From JACMLX01 sp031374935 (lineage in GTDB: Bacteria > Gemmatimonadota > Gemmatimonadetes > Gemmatimonadales > Gemmatimonadaceae), in NCBI GenBank assembly GCA_031374935.1, contig JANMHB010000169.1, positions 35,499-99,498 on the forward strand: a stretch of 64,000 bases of DNA, written 5' to 3'. The notes below the pieces were generated by a model. The model made no database searches. It saw only the letters and a program-made list of their open reading frames with translations, and was not told the DNA's origin. The number at the start of each line of letters is the position of its first letter. Position 1 is the first letter of the stretch. Of this stretch, positions 51,855-60,571 are shown piece by piece. The position numbers and the translations under genes are program-made.

Positions 51855-52902
51855 CACGATCAGTGCGGCGTGGGCCTGTCCGCTGCCGCTGCGCGACTAT
51901 CCGACGATCGTGATCGGGCATGGCGGCGGCGGGCAGCTGGGCAACGAACTGGTCGAGCATCTGTTCAAGCCGGCGTTCTCGAATGATGTGCTGAATCGGA
52001 TGGCGGATTCGTCGGTGCTGTCGTTGCCACCGGGCCGGATTGCCTATTCGACCGACAGCTTCGTCGTGCGGCCGCTGGAGTTCCCGGGCGGCAGCATCGG
52101 TGCGCTGGCGGTCAATGGCACCGTGAACGATCTGGCGATGAGCGGGGCGACGCCGCTCTATCTGAGCGCTGGTTTCATCCTCGAGGAAGGGCTGCCGATG
52201 GCGACGCTCGGCCGCATCGTGGATGACATGGCGCGGGCGGCGAAGGAAGCGGGTGTGCGCATCGTCACGGGTGATACGAAGGTCGTGGAGCGCGGCCATG
52301 GCGACGGGTGTTACATCAACACGTCTGGTATCGGCGTGATTGCCGATGGTCTCGACATCGCGCCGCAGCGGGCGCAGGTGGGCGATGTGGTGATCGTCAG
52401 TGGAACGATCGGCGATCACGGCATGGCGATCATGAGCGTGCGCGAAGGGCTCGAGTTCGACACCACGATCGTCAGCGACTGTGCACCGCTGAACGGACTG
52501 GTGGCGGCGATGCTGGCGGTGACGACGGACCTTCACGTGTTGCGCGACCCGACGCGCGGCGGGCTGGCATCGGCGTTGAACGAGATTGCCGCCTCATCGC
52601 ACGTCGGCATCGTCATTCGCGAGACCGCCCTGCCGGTCCTGCCGCAAGTCCAGTCCGCATGCGAAATCCTCGGCCTCGATCCGGTGTTCGTCGCCAACGA
52701 GGGCAAGCTGCTGGCGATCGTGCCGCCACAACACGCGGACGCGCTGCTGGCGGCGATGCGGGCGCACCCGCAGGGGATCAACGCGGCCGTCATTGGCGAG
52801 GTGACGGCCGCTCATCCCGGCATGCTCGTCGCGCGGACCGCGATCGGGGCGCAACGGGTGATCGCGATGCAGATCGGGGAGCAGTTACCGCGGATTTGCT
52901 AA
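51847..52902 (+). CDS. hypE: HypE, cyanide-forming maturation protein
   Basis: A 351-residue protein of the AIRS-like ATP-binding fold (GHGGGGQLGNELVEHLF; DSFVVRPLEFPGG; GDTKVVERGHGDG). It ends in PRIC; the C-terminal cysteine receives the carbamoyl group from HypF and is dehydrated to thiocyanate. Start is TTG at 51847, overlapping the hypD stop by eight bases; no ATG gives the expected N terminus. It closes the rightward hydrogenase string. Confidence 0.93.
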   Translation: MADTISAAWACPLPLRDYPTIVIGHGGGGQLGNELVEHLFKPAFSNDVLNRMADSSVLSLPPGRIAYSTDSFVVRPLEFPGGSIGALAVNGTVNDLAMSGATPLYLSAGFILEEGLPMATLGRIVDDMARAAKEAGVRIVTGDTKVVERGHGDGCYINTSGIGVIADGLDIAPQRAQVGDVVIVSGTIGDHGMAIMSVREGLEFDTTIVSDCAPLNGLVAAMLAVTTDLHVLRDPTRGGLASALNEIAASSHVGIVIRETALPVLPQVQSACEILGLDPVFVANEGKLLAIVPPQHADALLAAMRAHPQGINAAVIGEVTAAHPGMLVARTAIGAQRVIAMQIGEQLPRIC

Positions 52903-52953
52903 CGCACGGCTTAGCTTGCATGCTCAGGATGGCACAAGCCAGGACACCCCACC

Positions 52954-53442
52954 ATGCCCGAGTCACCCGCACCAGACGCGCCGATCACCGTCGCCGGCGT
53001 CCTCACCGTCACCTTGGAAATCGCGATTGCCGCGTCCAGCGACCACGTCTGGACCGCGCTCACCACTCAGGTCGGGCGCTGGTGGCCGCGCGACTTCCTC
53101 GCCGCGGCCGATCCGCTCGGGATGCAGTTCGAACCCCGCCTGGGCGGCCGGCTCTTCGACGAGGGCGCGCGCGGCAGCGGCGTGATCTGGTACACGGTCT
53201 ATGCCATTACGCCCGGTGAATCCATCGATCTGGTCGGACATCTCTCACCGGCGTTCGGCGGTCCGGCCCAGTCGCTGCTCCGGCTGTCGCTGCGCGAGCA
53301 GGGACCGCACACGATGCTCGAACTGACCGACGCCGTCGTGGGCAACGTCAGCGCCAGATCCGAGACCTCACTTGCCGACGGCTGGCGCGCGATCTTCGAA
53401 GCGGGGCTGAAGGTCTTCGTGGAGCGAGGTGAGGAGCAGTAA
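52954..53442 (+). CDS. SRPBCC (START-like) protein
   Basis: A 162-residue protein of the SRPBCC/AHSA1-like fold (TVTLEIAIAASSDHVWTALT; GRWWPRDFL; GGRLFDEGARGSG; LTDAVVGN). Family members bind hydrophobic ligands in a cavity; some are stress-related. It lies 51 bases after hypE on the same strand and may be read through from that operon, but no functional link is known. Confidence 0.8.
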   Translation: MPESPAPDAPITVAGVLTVTLEIAIAASSDHVWTALTTQVGRWWPRDFLAAADPLGMQFEPRLGGRLFDEGARGSGVIWYTVYAITPGESIDLVGHLSPAFGGPAQSLLRLSLREQGPHTMLELTDAVVGNVSARSETSLADGWRAIFEAGLKVFVERGEEQ

Positions 53443-53630
53443 ACGGACGTCGAGGGGGCTCGCGCGTACCGCGGACTGTCAGAATCCTGTGAATTCCCAC
53501 GGACGACATGGCATGCCCGGTCACCACCGATACGGCGCGGCGTCGGTCACCGCATCAGATTTCACGGGTCGAGCCGTCACAGCCACGTGACGCACCAGCA
53601 CCCTGCGCCCCCACCCGCGTCAGCCTGCCA

Positions 53631-54740
53631 GTGACCAGTATCCGTGCCGCAGTGATGGTGGCACCCCGAGCGCCGATCGAGCTCCGCGAGCTGCCTCTGC
53701 CCGCGCTGACGCCAGGCGCGGCGATGCTGCGTACGAGCTACTCGGAAGTCTGCGGGACCGATGTGCATCTGCATGCAGGGCGTCTGGCGGGGGTGCCTTA
53801 CCCGATCGTTCCCGGGCATGTGTCGGTCGGGCACATCGAGTCGTTGCGCGGCACGATCACCGACATCGATGGTAGCGCGTTCCGCGAAGGGGACATGGTC
53901 ACCTTCCTCGATGTGCATGAAACGTGTGGCGCGTGCCACGAGTGCCTCGTGACGAAGCAGACCACTCGGTGCGCACGCCGCAAGGTGTACGGCATCACCT
54001 ACGGCACCGCCGACGGCCCCCTCGGTGGGTGGGCCGAGCAGATCTGGATGAAGCCGGGTGTGAAGTTGCTCCGGATGCCGGAGGGGGTGGATCCGATTCG
54101 CTTCATCGCCGGCGGCTGCGGACTGGTGACCGCGATGCACGCGGTCGAACGCGCCGGCGTACGACTCGGCAGCTCCGTCGTCGTGCTGGGCGCCGGGCCG
54201 GTTGGTCAGGCCGCGATCGCGCTGGCGGGGTTGAGTGGCGCCTATCCGATCATCGCCATCGGCGGCCCCGACTCACGTCTGGAGTTTGCACTGCGCATGG
54301 GGGCGACGCACACGCTGAGCCTCGACATGCCGGCCGAGGACCGTGTGCTGGCAGTTCGAGCACTGACCGGTGGCCGCGGCGTGGACATCGTGATCGAAGC
54401 AGCCGGTGTTCCGGCGGCAGTGGCACAAGGGCTGGATCTCGTGCGCGATGGCGGACGTGTGCTGGTGGCGGGCCAGTACACCGATGGCGGCCCCGCGACC
54501 TTCAATCCGCACGCCCATTTGAATCGCAAGCACGCCGAGCTGGTCGGGTGCTGGGGCTGTGACTACTCCCACTTCCACCGCGCGCTGCAGGTGCTGGCAG
54601 TACAGGGACGCCATCTGCCGTGGGACGACGGGATCTCCGCCCGCTTCTCGCTCGATCAGGCGAACGAGGCGTTGGCGGCGGTCGCGACGCGAGCCGTGGT
54701 CAAGGCGCTGATCGTGCCCAACGGCGAGGCGAGACCATGA
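53631..54740 (+). CDS. Zinc-dependent alcohol dehydrogenase (MDR family)
   Basis: A 369-residue dehydrogenase. Catalytic zinc Cys in SEVCGTDVHLH; structural-zinc cysteines ETCGACHECL...C; Rossmann motif VVLGAGPVGQAA. The usual GHE is replaced by PGHVSVGH, losing the Glu next to the zinc His, so catalysis or specificity may differ. It overlaps the response-regulator gene by four bases, tying it to that system. Start at GTG 53631 or ATG 53655; a longer frame from 53508 has a low-complexity N terminus. Confidence 0.85.
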   Translation: MTSIRAAVMVAPRAPIELRELPLPALTPGAAMLRTSYSEVCGTDVHLHAGRLAGVPYPIVPGHVSVGHIESLRGTITDIDGSAFREGDMVTFLDVHETCGACHECLVTKQTTRCARRKVYGITYGTADGPLGGWAEQIWMKPGVKLLRMPEGVDPIRFIAGGCGLVTAMHAVERAGVRLGSSVVVLGAGPVGQAAIALAGLSGAYPIIAIGGPDSRLEFALRMGATHTLSLDMPAEDRVLAVRALTGGRGVDIVIEAAGVPAAVAQGLDLVRDGGRVLVAGQYTDGGPATFNPHAHLNRKHAELVGCWGCDYSHFHRALQVLAVQGRHLPWDDGISARFSLDQANEALAAVATRAVVKALIVPNGEARP

Positions 54741-55477
54741 CCCGCGTCCTGATCGTCGAAGACAACCACTCCATCGCGCAGGGTGTACGAACGGCGCTGC
54801 TCTCCGAGGGATTCGACGTGCGGATCGCCGGCGACGGGCTCGAAGGGCTCGACCGGGTGCGCATGTGGCAGCCCGACGTGGTGATCCTCGACCTGATGCT
54901 GCCGAAGCTGGACGGCCTGCAGGTGCTGCGCACGATGCGCTTCGAGGGATTTGACACGCCGGTGCTGATCCTCTCGGCGCGCGGTGACGATGTGGACAAG
55001 GTGCGTGGATTCAGAACCGGTGGCGACGACTACGTCACGAAGCCCTTCAGCGTGGCGGAACTCCTGGCACGCGTCGAAGCGCTCGCGCGGCGGCGGGTGG
55101 TGACACGTGTGGAGCCGCACCACGGCGCGCAGGTCGAGTCGTTCGCAGGCCTCGAACTTTCGCTCGGTACACGCGAAGTCCGGCACTGTGGTGCCCTGAT
55201 CGAATTGCGGCCGCGCGAGTATGATCTGCTGCTCGCACTGGTGCGACGCCAGGGTGAGGCCGTGTCCCGGCGCGATCTCTTGCGCGAAGTGTGGGGGTAC
55301 AACGACGACGTCGAGAGTCGCACGATCGACAGCCACATTGTGGAGCTGCGCCGACATCTGCAGACGGTGTCACCGAAGGCCGTCCAGATCATCACGACGC
55401 GCAAGGTGGGGTACCGACTCGCCGCGGCGAGCGACACGGTCAGTTCGCCGTCGCACGATCCCTTGCATGACAGCTGA
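54737..55477 (+). CDS. OmpR/PhoB-type response regulator
   Basis: A 246-residue regulator. Receiver domain with the phosphorylated Asp in VVILDLMLPKLDG and TKPF lysine; C-terminal winged helix (LRPREYDLLLALVRRQGEAV; VESRTIDSHIVELRRHL; TTRKVGYRL). The ATG overlaps the dehydrogenase stop by four bases and its end overlaps the kinase start by 11. Partner of the following histidine kinase. Confidence 0.93.
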   Translation: MTRVLIVEDNHSIAQGVRTALLSEGFDVRIAGDGLEGLDRVRMWQPDVVILDLMLPKLDGLQVLRTMRFEGFDTPVLILSARGDDVDKVRGFRTGGDDYVTKPFSVAELLARVEALARRRVVTRVEPHHGAQVESFAGLELSLGTREVRHCGALIELRPREYDLLLALVRRQGEAVSRRDLLREVWGYNDDVESRTIDSHIVELRRHLQTVSPKAVQIITTRKVGYRLAAASDTVSSPSHDPLHDS

Positions 55478-57095
55478 GCGCCGCCGAGGCTGGCGTGACT
55501 GGTCTGCCGGTGATCGGCTCGGTATCGGGTACGCGTTGCTGGCGATCGCAGAGCTGGTTGTGCTGTTGCTGGCGTGGCAGGGCGTCGTGGCGATTCACCG
55601 GCAGCAACGTACGGTCGAACGGAACCTCACGCAGTTCGCGAACTTCGGGGCCGCGAACTTTGCCTACCGCGCGGGGGCGCTCGTGTTCAATCATGCGAAC
55701 ATGGTGAGCGAAGACGTGGATCGTATCGCAGCACGTAGTACATCCGAGGTTCTGGCGCGGGCCGGCGCGCTGACCGACTCGCTGTCACGCTGCCGGTGCG
55801 AGGCTGGCGTGCGAATTCGTGCGCTGATGGTCATGGATGGCGCGGCCAACGTCATCGCACAATCGCCGGCGTCCCGCGTAGTGCTGCCGCCGCGAACGCT
55901 GGCGGCCATGTATGCAAAGATCCGGGAGTTCACGTACCCCGTGCTGACCGTCCGCATGACGGACGAAACCGGCGTGCCGACGGTGATTGCGCTGTCGCGG
56001 GTCGGGCAGGTCAAGGGTTCAGGCGAGCGATTCTTTCTCTCCCTATATGATCCCGATAGCGTCAGTGCGTTCTACGACAAGTACATCTACGAGATGCGAC
56101 CGTCGCTGCTTCCGTCAGTGTATGGATGGCAAAGCTCGAACTCGAGCGTCGTCGGAGTCCGCGTGACCCTTCCAGGGGGAATGACGTTCTACCAGAGCCC
56201 GCGCGCACCAGCGACCGGGTACTCATCGTCTGTAGGGTTCGGCCCAGACACACTGGTGCGCGTGTCCGCGGCACTGACACCATCGGCGGCCAAGAAGGTA
56301 CGCGGTGAGTCGGCGGGACCGTACGCGCGAACGTGGGTCGTGTTGATGGCGATGATCGCGACGCTGGTCATCGCACTGATCGCCATCGTGCTGCAGCGCG
56401 CGACGGAGTTGGCGCGACTGCGCGGCGACTTCACGACCGCCGTCAGCCACGAACTGCGCACGCCACTCACGGAGATCATGCTGTACGCCGAGTTGATCCA
56501 GACCGGCCGTACCACCGGTGCGGTCGCGACCGCAGAGGCGGCGCGCGTGATTTTGGCCGAAGCTCGCCGACTGCACAACCTGGTGGAAAACGTGTTGATC
56601 GTTGCGCGAACGGATCGCAGGATGCTTCGGGTACGTGTTGCAGCACACGACCTGGTGCCGATCGTGCGCGCCACCGTGGCGACGTTCGCGCCGCTGGCCG
56701 CCAAGCGACAGATCCCGGTGCAATGCGAGCTTCCAGGGACACTTGTGGCCCGCTGCGATCCCGGCGCTGTCGCGGGCGTGCTCTTGAATCTGCTTGACAA
56801 TGCCGTGCGATACGGGCCGCAGTCGCAGGCGGTCATCGTGCGTGGACGTCTGGTCGGACAGCATCAGATCTCGCTCGAGGTGGACGACGCCGGGCCAGGG
56901 ATTCCGGTCGCTGATCGCGAACGTGTCACGCAGCCATACGTGCGGCTCGATCGCGATGTGGATGCGCTGACGAGCGGCAGTGGACTCGGCCTTGCGGTCG
57001 TGAACGCGCTGGTGGCGGAGATGCAGGGCACGCTGCAGTTTGACGACTCCGCGCGCGGTGGGACTGTAGCGACGGTGACGCTGCCGGCAGAGTGA
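55467..57095 (+). CDS. Membrane-bound sensor histidine kinase (EnvZ/PhoR-type)
   Basis: A 542-residue kinase. Two membrane helices (about 22-45 and 285-310) enclose a periplasmic sensor domain of about 235 residues (NFGAANFAYRAGALVFNH; with Cys pair CRCE). The H-box FTTAVSHELRTPLTEIMLYA, N-box LLNLLDNAVRYG, and G-boxes DDAGPGIP and GSGLGLAVV are all intact. The signal is unknown; translational coupling with the dehydrogenase gene suggests the response includes that enzyme. Confidence 0.93.
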   Translation: MTAERRRGWRDWSAGDRLGIGYALLAIAELVVLLLAWQGVVAIHRQQRTVERNLTQFANFGAANFAYRAGALVFNHANMVSEDVDRIAARSTSEVLARAGALTDSLSRCRCEAGVRIRALMVMDGAANVIAQSPASRVVLPPRTLAAMYAKIREFTYPVLTVRMTDETGVPTVIALSRVGQVKGSGERFFLSLYDPDSVSAFYDKYIYEMRPSLLPSVYGWQSSNSSVVGVRVTLPGGMTFYQSPRAPATGYSSSVGFGPDTLVRVSAALTPSAAKKVRGESAGPYARTWVVLMAMIATLVIALIAIVLQRATELARLRGDFTTAVSHELRTPLTEIMLYAELIQTGRTTGAVATAEAARVILAEARRLHNLVENVLIVARTDRRMLRVRVAAHDLVPIVRATVATFAPLAAKRQIPVQCELPGTLVARCDPGAVAGVLLNLLDNAVRYGPQSQAVIVRGRLVGQHQISLEVDDAGPGIPVADRERVTQPYVRLDRDVDALTSGSGLGLAVVNALVAEMQGTLQFDDSARGGTVATVTLPAE

Positions 57096-57553
57096 GTCCA
57101 GCGCGTGTGTTCCCGAGTCGCGCTCGCACGGCGGCCACCCGCCACCGCATGCCCCGTTACCTCATGGTTGGAATGACCGCACTCATGACATCGGCCAGCA
57201 GCGATTCAACTTCATCGAACGATCCGAACTCATGCGTGAAGCCAGCAAAGACGGTGCCACTCACGCGATGAAACGCCATGAAGGTGCTGAACCCGTCTGG
57301 AACATCACCTTCCTTGTAGAGGTCTGGGATGGTTCGTCGCCACGGACCGCGGTCGCCGCCGCGATCACGCACGGCGAGGCAGCAATGGATACTCGAGCAT
57401 GCTGCTACACTTTCGAGTCGAACGTCTGACGGTGGCGCTGATCGCGAATGACAGGGCTCATGTCGAATCGCTCGTTCGCGCGATTGCTGACCGATGCCTC
57501 GACCGTGGCCAGTGTGTCACAAACCTCACCCAATTTCCCCGACAGGAGAAGAC
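57096..57553. other. Intergenic region holding tails of two serine hydrolase genes
   Basis: About 460 bases. Contains two opposite-strand fragments that look like serine hydrolase C termini, listed separately, plus the ribosome site of the downstream gene. No intact gene. Confidence 0.5.
57157..57372 (-). pseudogene. Possible C-terminal remnant of a serine hydrolase (minus strand)
   Basis: A 71-codon frame. The middle and end (YKEGDVPDGFSTFMAFHRVS, GTVFAGFTHEFGSFDEVE) resemble the last segment of beta-lactamase-fold serine hydrolases, where a Gly-Phe-Ser turn is followed by the final beta-strands. The N-terminal catalytic part is absent. The assignment is from pattern only. Confidence 0.4.
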
Positions 57554-57557
57554 ATGA
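57363..57557 (+). pseudogene. Possible C-terminal remnant of a serine hydrolase (plus strand)
   Basis: In frame from 57363 to a TGA at 57555, the translation reads GSNGYSSMLLHFRVERLTVA then LIANDRAHVESLVRAIADRC. This is the GYSSML...LTVA.I.N end of a serine hydrolase of the beta-lactamase fold. The catalytic part is missing. The stop overlaps the start of the next gene. Confidence 0.5.
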
Positions 57558-57997
57558 ATAGACTCTTTCTCATCGCAGCGTGTCTTGTCGCATCGGCCGC
57601 GGCCCACGCGCAGTCGCCGGCGCACGACCTCGTTCGCCGCGCCGCACTAGACTATATCGAGGGCTTCTACGAAGGAGATTCGGTGAAGCTGATGCGCAGC
57701 GTCCGGCCTGACGTATCCAAGTACGGCTTCGACCTGCCGCGCGGTTCGTCGGTGTACGTCGGGGAACCGATGAAGTGGGAGGAGTTTCTCAGTTACGCCC
57801 GGCAGGTGAAGGCGCGCGGTCGTGGGACGCCGGCGTCCGCTCCACGCGAAGTCCTGCTGCTCGATGTTCTCGACCAGACCGCCGCCGTCAAGGTGACGGC
57901 GTGGTGGGGGACGGACTACCTGTTGCTGGGCAGGTATGACGGACGGTGGATGATCAGTCATGTGTTATGGCAGTCGAGGCCTCCGAAGGCGCCGTAG
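57554..57997 (+). CDS. Exported NTF2-like (lumazine-binding type) protein
   Basis: A 147-residue protein with signal peptide (IAACLVASAAAHAQS). The mature part has RRAALDYIEGFYEGDSVKLM, REVLLLDVLDQTAAVKVTAW and DYLLLGRYDGRWMISHVLW, which match the Lumazine_bd_2 branch of NTF2-like folds. No catalytic residues are assignable. AGGAG seven bases before the ATG at 57554 fixes the start. Confidence 0.8.
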   Translation: MNRLFLIAACLVASAAAHAQSPAHDLVRRAALDYIEGFYEGDSVKLMRSVRPDVSKYGFDLPRGSSVYVGEPMKWEEFLSYARQVKARGRGTPASAPREVLLLDVLDQTAAVKVTAWWGTDYLLLGRYDGRWMISHVLWQSRPPKAP

Positions 57998-58082
57998 TGC
58001 GCTGTTCTCGTCCACACTTCTCTGACAGAGCCTGACCCGAAGCCGCATTGCTGGCTTCGTCGCGGTTCGCGAAACTGCTGAT

Positions 58083-59027
58083 ATGCGCACTCTGACCCGA
58101 TCACGCCTCAGCAGCAGCTCCTGCGTCTGTCTGGTGGCGCTTCTCGTACTCGTCTCGCAACCGGCGCAAGCGCAATCGTTGGCCGCAGCCGACTCGGCCT
58201 TCGCACGATCAGACTGGCCTGCCGCCGCTCGTGAGTACCGAGCGATCTCGACCCGCGATACCGCCAACATTCGCGCGCGATTCCGCCTCGGTGTCGCGCT
58301 GTTTGAGCAGCGGCACTTCCGCGAAGCCATCCCCGCATTCGAGTGCGCCGCTCGGGCCAATTTTCAGCTCACGCAGGCCGAATTCCGCCTCACGCGCGCG
58401 TACGCACAACTTGGGCAACCCGACAGCGCGACGGCGCACCTCGAGCGCGCGATCGCGGCCGGGCTGAGCCTGCAGCAGGTGACATCGCAGGCTGATCTGG
58501 CGCCGCTCCGCCAGGACACGCGGTACCGATTGATCATGCGGCGTCTCGAAGACACCACGTTCCCATGCCGGCGCGGCGTCGAGGCACACCAGTTCGATTT
58601 CTGGATCGGTGATTGGGTCGTGACGCCGTGGGGAACGCCCGCATCGGTGCCAGCGATCGGCACGAATACGATCACCGCGCAGCTGGAGCACTGCCTGTTG
58701 CTCGAGGAGTGGACGGCGGCGAATGGATCGAAGGGCAAGAGCTTCAACTTCTGGGACACGAGCCGGAATGCCTGGCGACAGGTGTGGACCTCGGGCGACG
58801 GACAGTCGCTGGACTACGAAGGCCAGTTTGCCGACAACGCGATGCGATTCACCGGCTGGACGCTCGACGCGAAGGGCGTGCGGGTGCTGCAGAAGCTGAC
58901 CTTCTTCCGGATCGCGAGGGATACGGTGCGACAACTGTTCGAGGCATCGGACGATGCCGGTGTCTCGTGGAAGAACACGTTTGATGGACGCTACGTGCGG
59001 ACTGCAGCCACTCAGGGCAAGCCATGA
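58083..59027 (+). CDS. Exported TPR protein with DUF1579-like C-terminal domain
   Basis: A 314-residue protein. Signal peptide (ALLVLVSQPAQAQ). Residues about 33-150 hold TPR-like helices (ADSAFARSDWPAAAREYRAI; RLGVALFEQRHFREAIPAFE). Residues about 165-305 form a beta-rich domain (FDFWIGDWVVTPWG; GKSFNFWDTSRNAWRQVWTS) like the DUF1579 family. Unknown function. It overlaps the next gene by four bases. Confidence 0.75.
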   Translation: MRTLTRSRLSSSSCVCLVALLVLVSQPAQAQSLAAADSAFARSDWPAAAREYRAISTRDTANIRARFRLGVALFEQRHFREAIPAFECAARANFQLTQAEFRLTRAYAQLGQPDSATAHLERAIAAGLSLQQVTSQADLAPLRQDTRYRLIMRRLEDTTFPCRRGVEAHQFDFWIGDWVVTPWGTPASVPAIGTNTITAQLEHCLLLEEWTAANGSKGKSFNFWDTSRNAWRQVWTSGDGQSLDYEGQFADNAMRFTGWTLDAKGVRVLQKLTFFRIARDTVRQLFEASDDAGVSWKNTFDGRYVRTAATQGKP

Positions 59028-59938
59028 CGATGGTGCCGATGCTCGTCGCGCTCGCGTGCGCGTCATTCGGACCCGGTGCGTCGCGCCCCGTGGCGGCGCA
59101 GCAAACACCGCTGGCGATCGCGCAGTCGCTGCTCGAGACCGATCGCGCGTTCGCCGTCACCGCTTCCCGAACGGACATGTTGTCGGCGCTCTCCGCGATG
59201 TTTGCGGATGACGTGATGATGCCGTTGCCACAGAACGGTTTTGCGAAGGGAAAGCCAGCTGTTCTTGGTGCGATTGGCGCGATGCCTGGCAGTGTTGCCG
59301 CACGTGCATCCTGGACGCCGATCCGCGTGGGGATCAGCGCCGATGCCGCACATGGATTCACGTTCGGTTACCTGACGCTGATCGCGCCGGACAGCTCACG
59401 TGTCTCGCGCAAGTATATGGCCTACTGGGTGCGCAACGCTGGTGTGTGGCGCGTACTCGCGTACAAACAGGGACGCGCACCGGGACCTGCGACATCGATG
59501 GCAACTATGCCACCAGCGTTGCCATCGTCGATCGTCGATGTACAGCACGACGCGTCACGCGCGGCGACCTTACGGCATGAGTTGATGCGCGCCGAAGACT
59601 CGTTCTCGCTCGAAGCGCAGCGTATTGGCGTGGGCAATGCGTTTGCGGCACTCGGCCTTCCCGATGCGGTGAACATGGCAGGGTCGACGTCCGCGATTTT
59701 CATCGTGGGGGCGCAGGCCATCGCGAAACACGTCGCCCGAGGCAACATGGCGGCGAGCGATGTGGTGTGGGGCGCTGACACGGCGTTCGTGGCGTCGAGT
59801 GGTGATCTGGGAATCACGTTTGGTGTGATCCGCGAAAAGGCTCCGGCGGCGGGAAGAGATCCCGGCGCGGGGTATCCGTTTTTCACGATCTGGCAGCGCG
59901 CCGGAAGAAGGGCGGTGTGGAAGTATGTAGCCGAATGA
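59024..59938 (+). CDS. Exported protein with two NTF2/SnoaL-like domains
   Basis: A 304-residue protein. Signal peptide ending near RPVAAQQ. Two similar domains: residues about 30-155 (LLETDRAFAVTASRTDMLSA; KYMAYWVRNAGVWRVLAYKQ) and 185-302 (LMRAEDSFSLEAQRIGVGNA; FTIWQRAGRRAVWKYVAE). The pattern is of a duplicated DUF4440/SnoaL-like fold. No catalytic function can be assigned. Coupled to the TPR gene. Confidence 0.78.
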   Translation: MTMVPMLVALACASFGPGASRPVAAQQTPLAIAQSLLETDRAFAVTASRTDMLSALSAMFADDVMMPLPQNGFAKGKPAVLGAIGAMPGSVAARASWTPIRVGISADAAHGFTFGYLTLIAPDSSRVSRKYMAYWVRNAGVWRVLAYKQGRAPGPATSMATMPPALPSSIVDVQHDASRAATLRHELMRAEDSFSLEAQRIGVGNAFAALGLPDAVNMAGSTSAIFIVGAQAIAKHVARGNMAASDVVWGADTAFVASSGDLGITFGVIREKAPAAGRDPGAGYPFFTIWQRAGRRAVWKYVAE

Positions 59939-60158
59939 GCTGCGGGGCGGCAGGATGCACCCGCACACAGCAGCGATGGGGTCAGCAGGCCTCGAGTCGT
60001 ATCTGGGCGCAGTCGCCAAATCTTCCGGCCACACCGCATCGCACGCATCAACATGATCCACGTGCCAGTTCCGCTGACGCACCGGTCAGGCGGCATCTCG
60101 GCGCGGGGCGTCGAACGGGCGCCGGACCTGCGCCGCGCAGGGCACCTTCATGACCTGC

Positions 60159-60563
60159 TCACCGACCCGCCGAGCGCGCCGCAAGCACTGCCTTCCGCAA
60201 CTCACGCATCGTCGTTTCGTCAACGGCTCCGTCCGGTAGTTCGAGCAATGTCGCAACCGCGCGAGCAGGCGAACCGCCGAAGAATGTGTCCAGCAGTCGC
60301 TGGACTGCGACGCCGCGCGCAGATGCCGCGCTGACCGTTGACGCATACACGTATCGGAGTCCGTCACGGCGATGCCGCGCGTGTCCCTTCTCCTCGAGGA
60401 TGGCCAGCATCGCGCGCACGGAGGAATAGCTCGGCGGATTCTTCAGACTCGCCAGCATTTCGGCAGCGGTGGCCTCCGTGCGCGCGAGAAGCACTTCGAG
60501 AATCTCCCTCTCCCGGGCGCCGAGAGTCTCCCATGCGACGCGTTGTCGTCTCTTTGGACTCAT
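60159..60563 (-). CDS. BlaI/MecI-type transcriptional regulator
   Basis: A 134-residue protein with the BlaI-like winged helix (LGAREREILEVLLARTEATA, PSYSSVRAMLAILEEKGHAR). It starts eight bases after the stop of the amidohydrolase gene, so the two form an operon. No M56 peptidase is adjacent, so it may respond to a different signal or to the peptidase encoded at 31.6 kb. The ATG at 60563 is used; an in-frame ATG at 60605 lies inside the upstream gene. Confidence 0.8.
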   Translation of the reverse strand: MSPKRRQRVAWETLGAREREILEVLLARTEATAAEMLASLKNPPSYSSVRAMLAILEEKGHARHRRDGLRYVYASTVSAASARGVAVQRLLDTFFGGSPARAVATLLELPDGAVDETTMRELRKAVLAARSAGR

Positions 60564-60571
60564 GCCATTTG

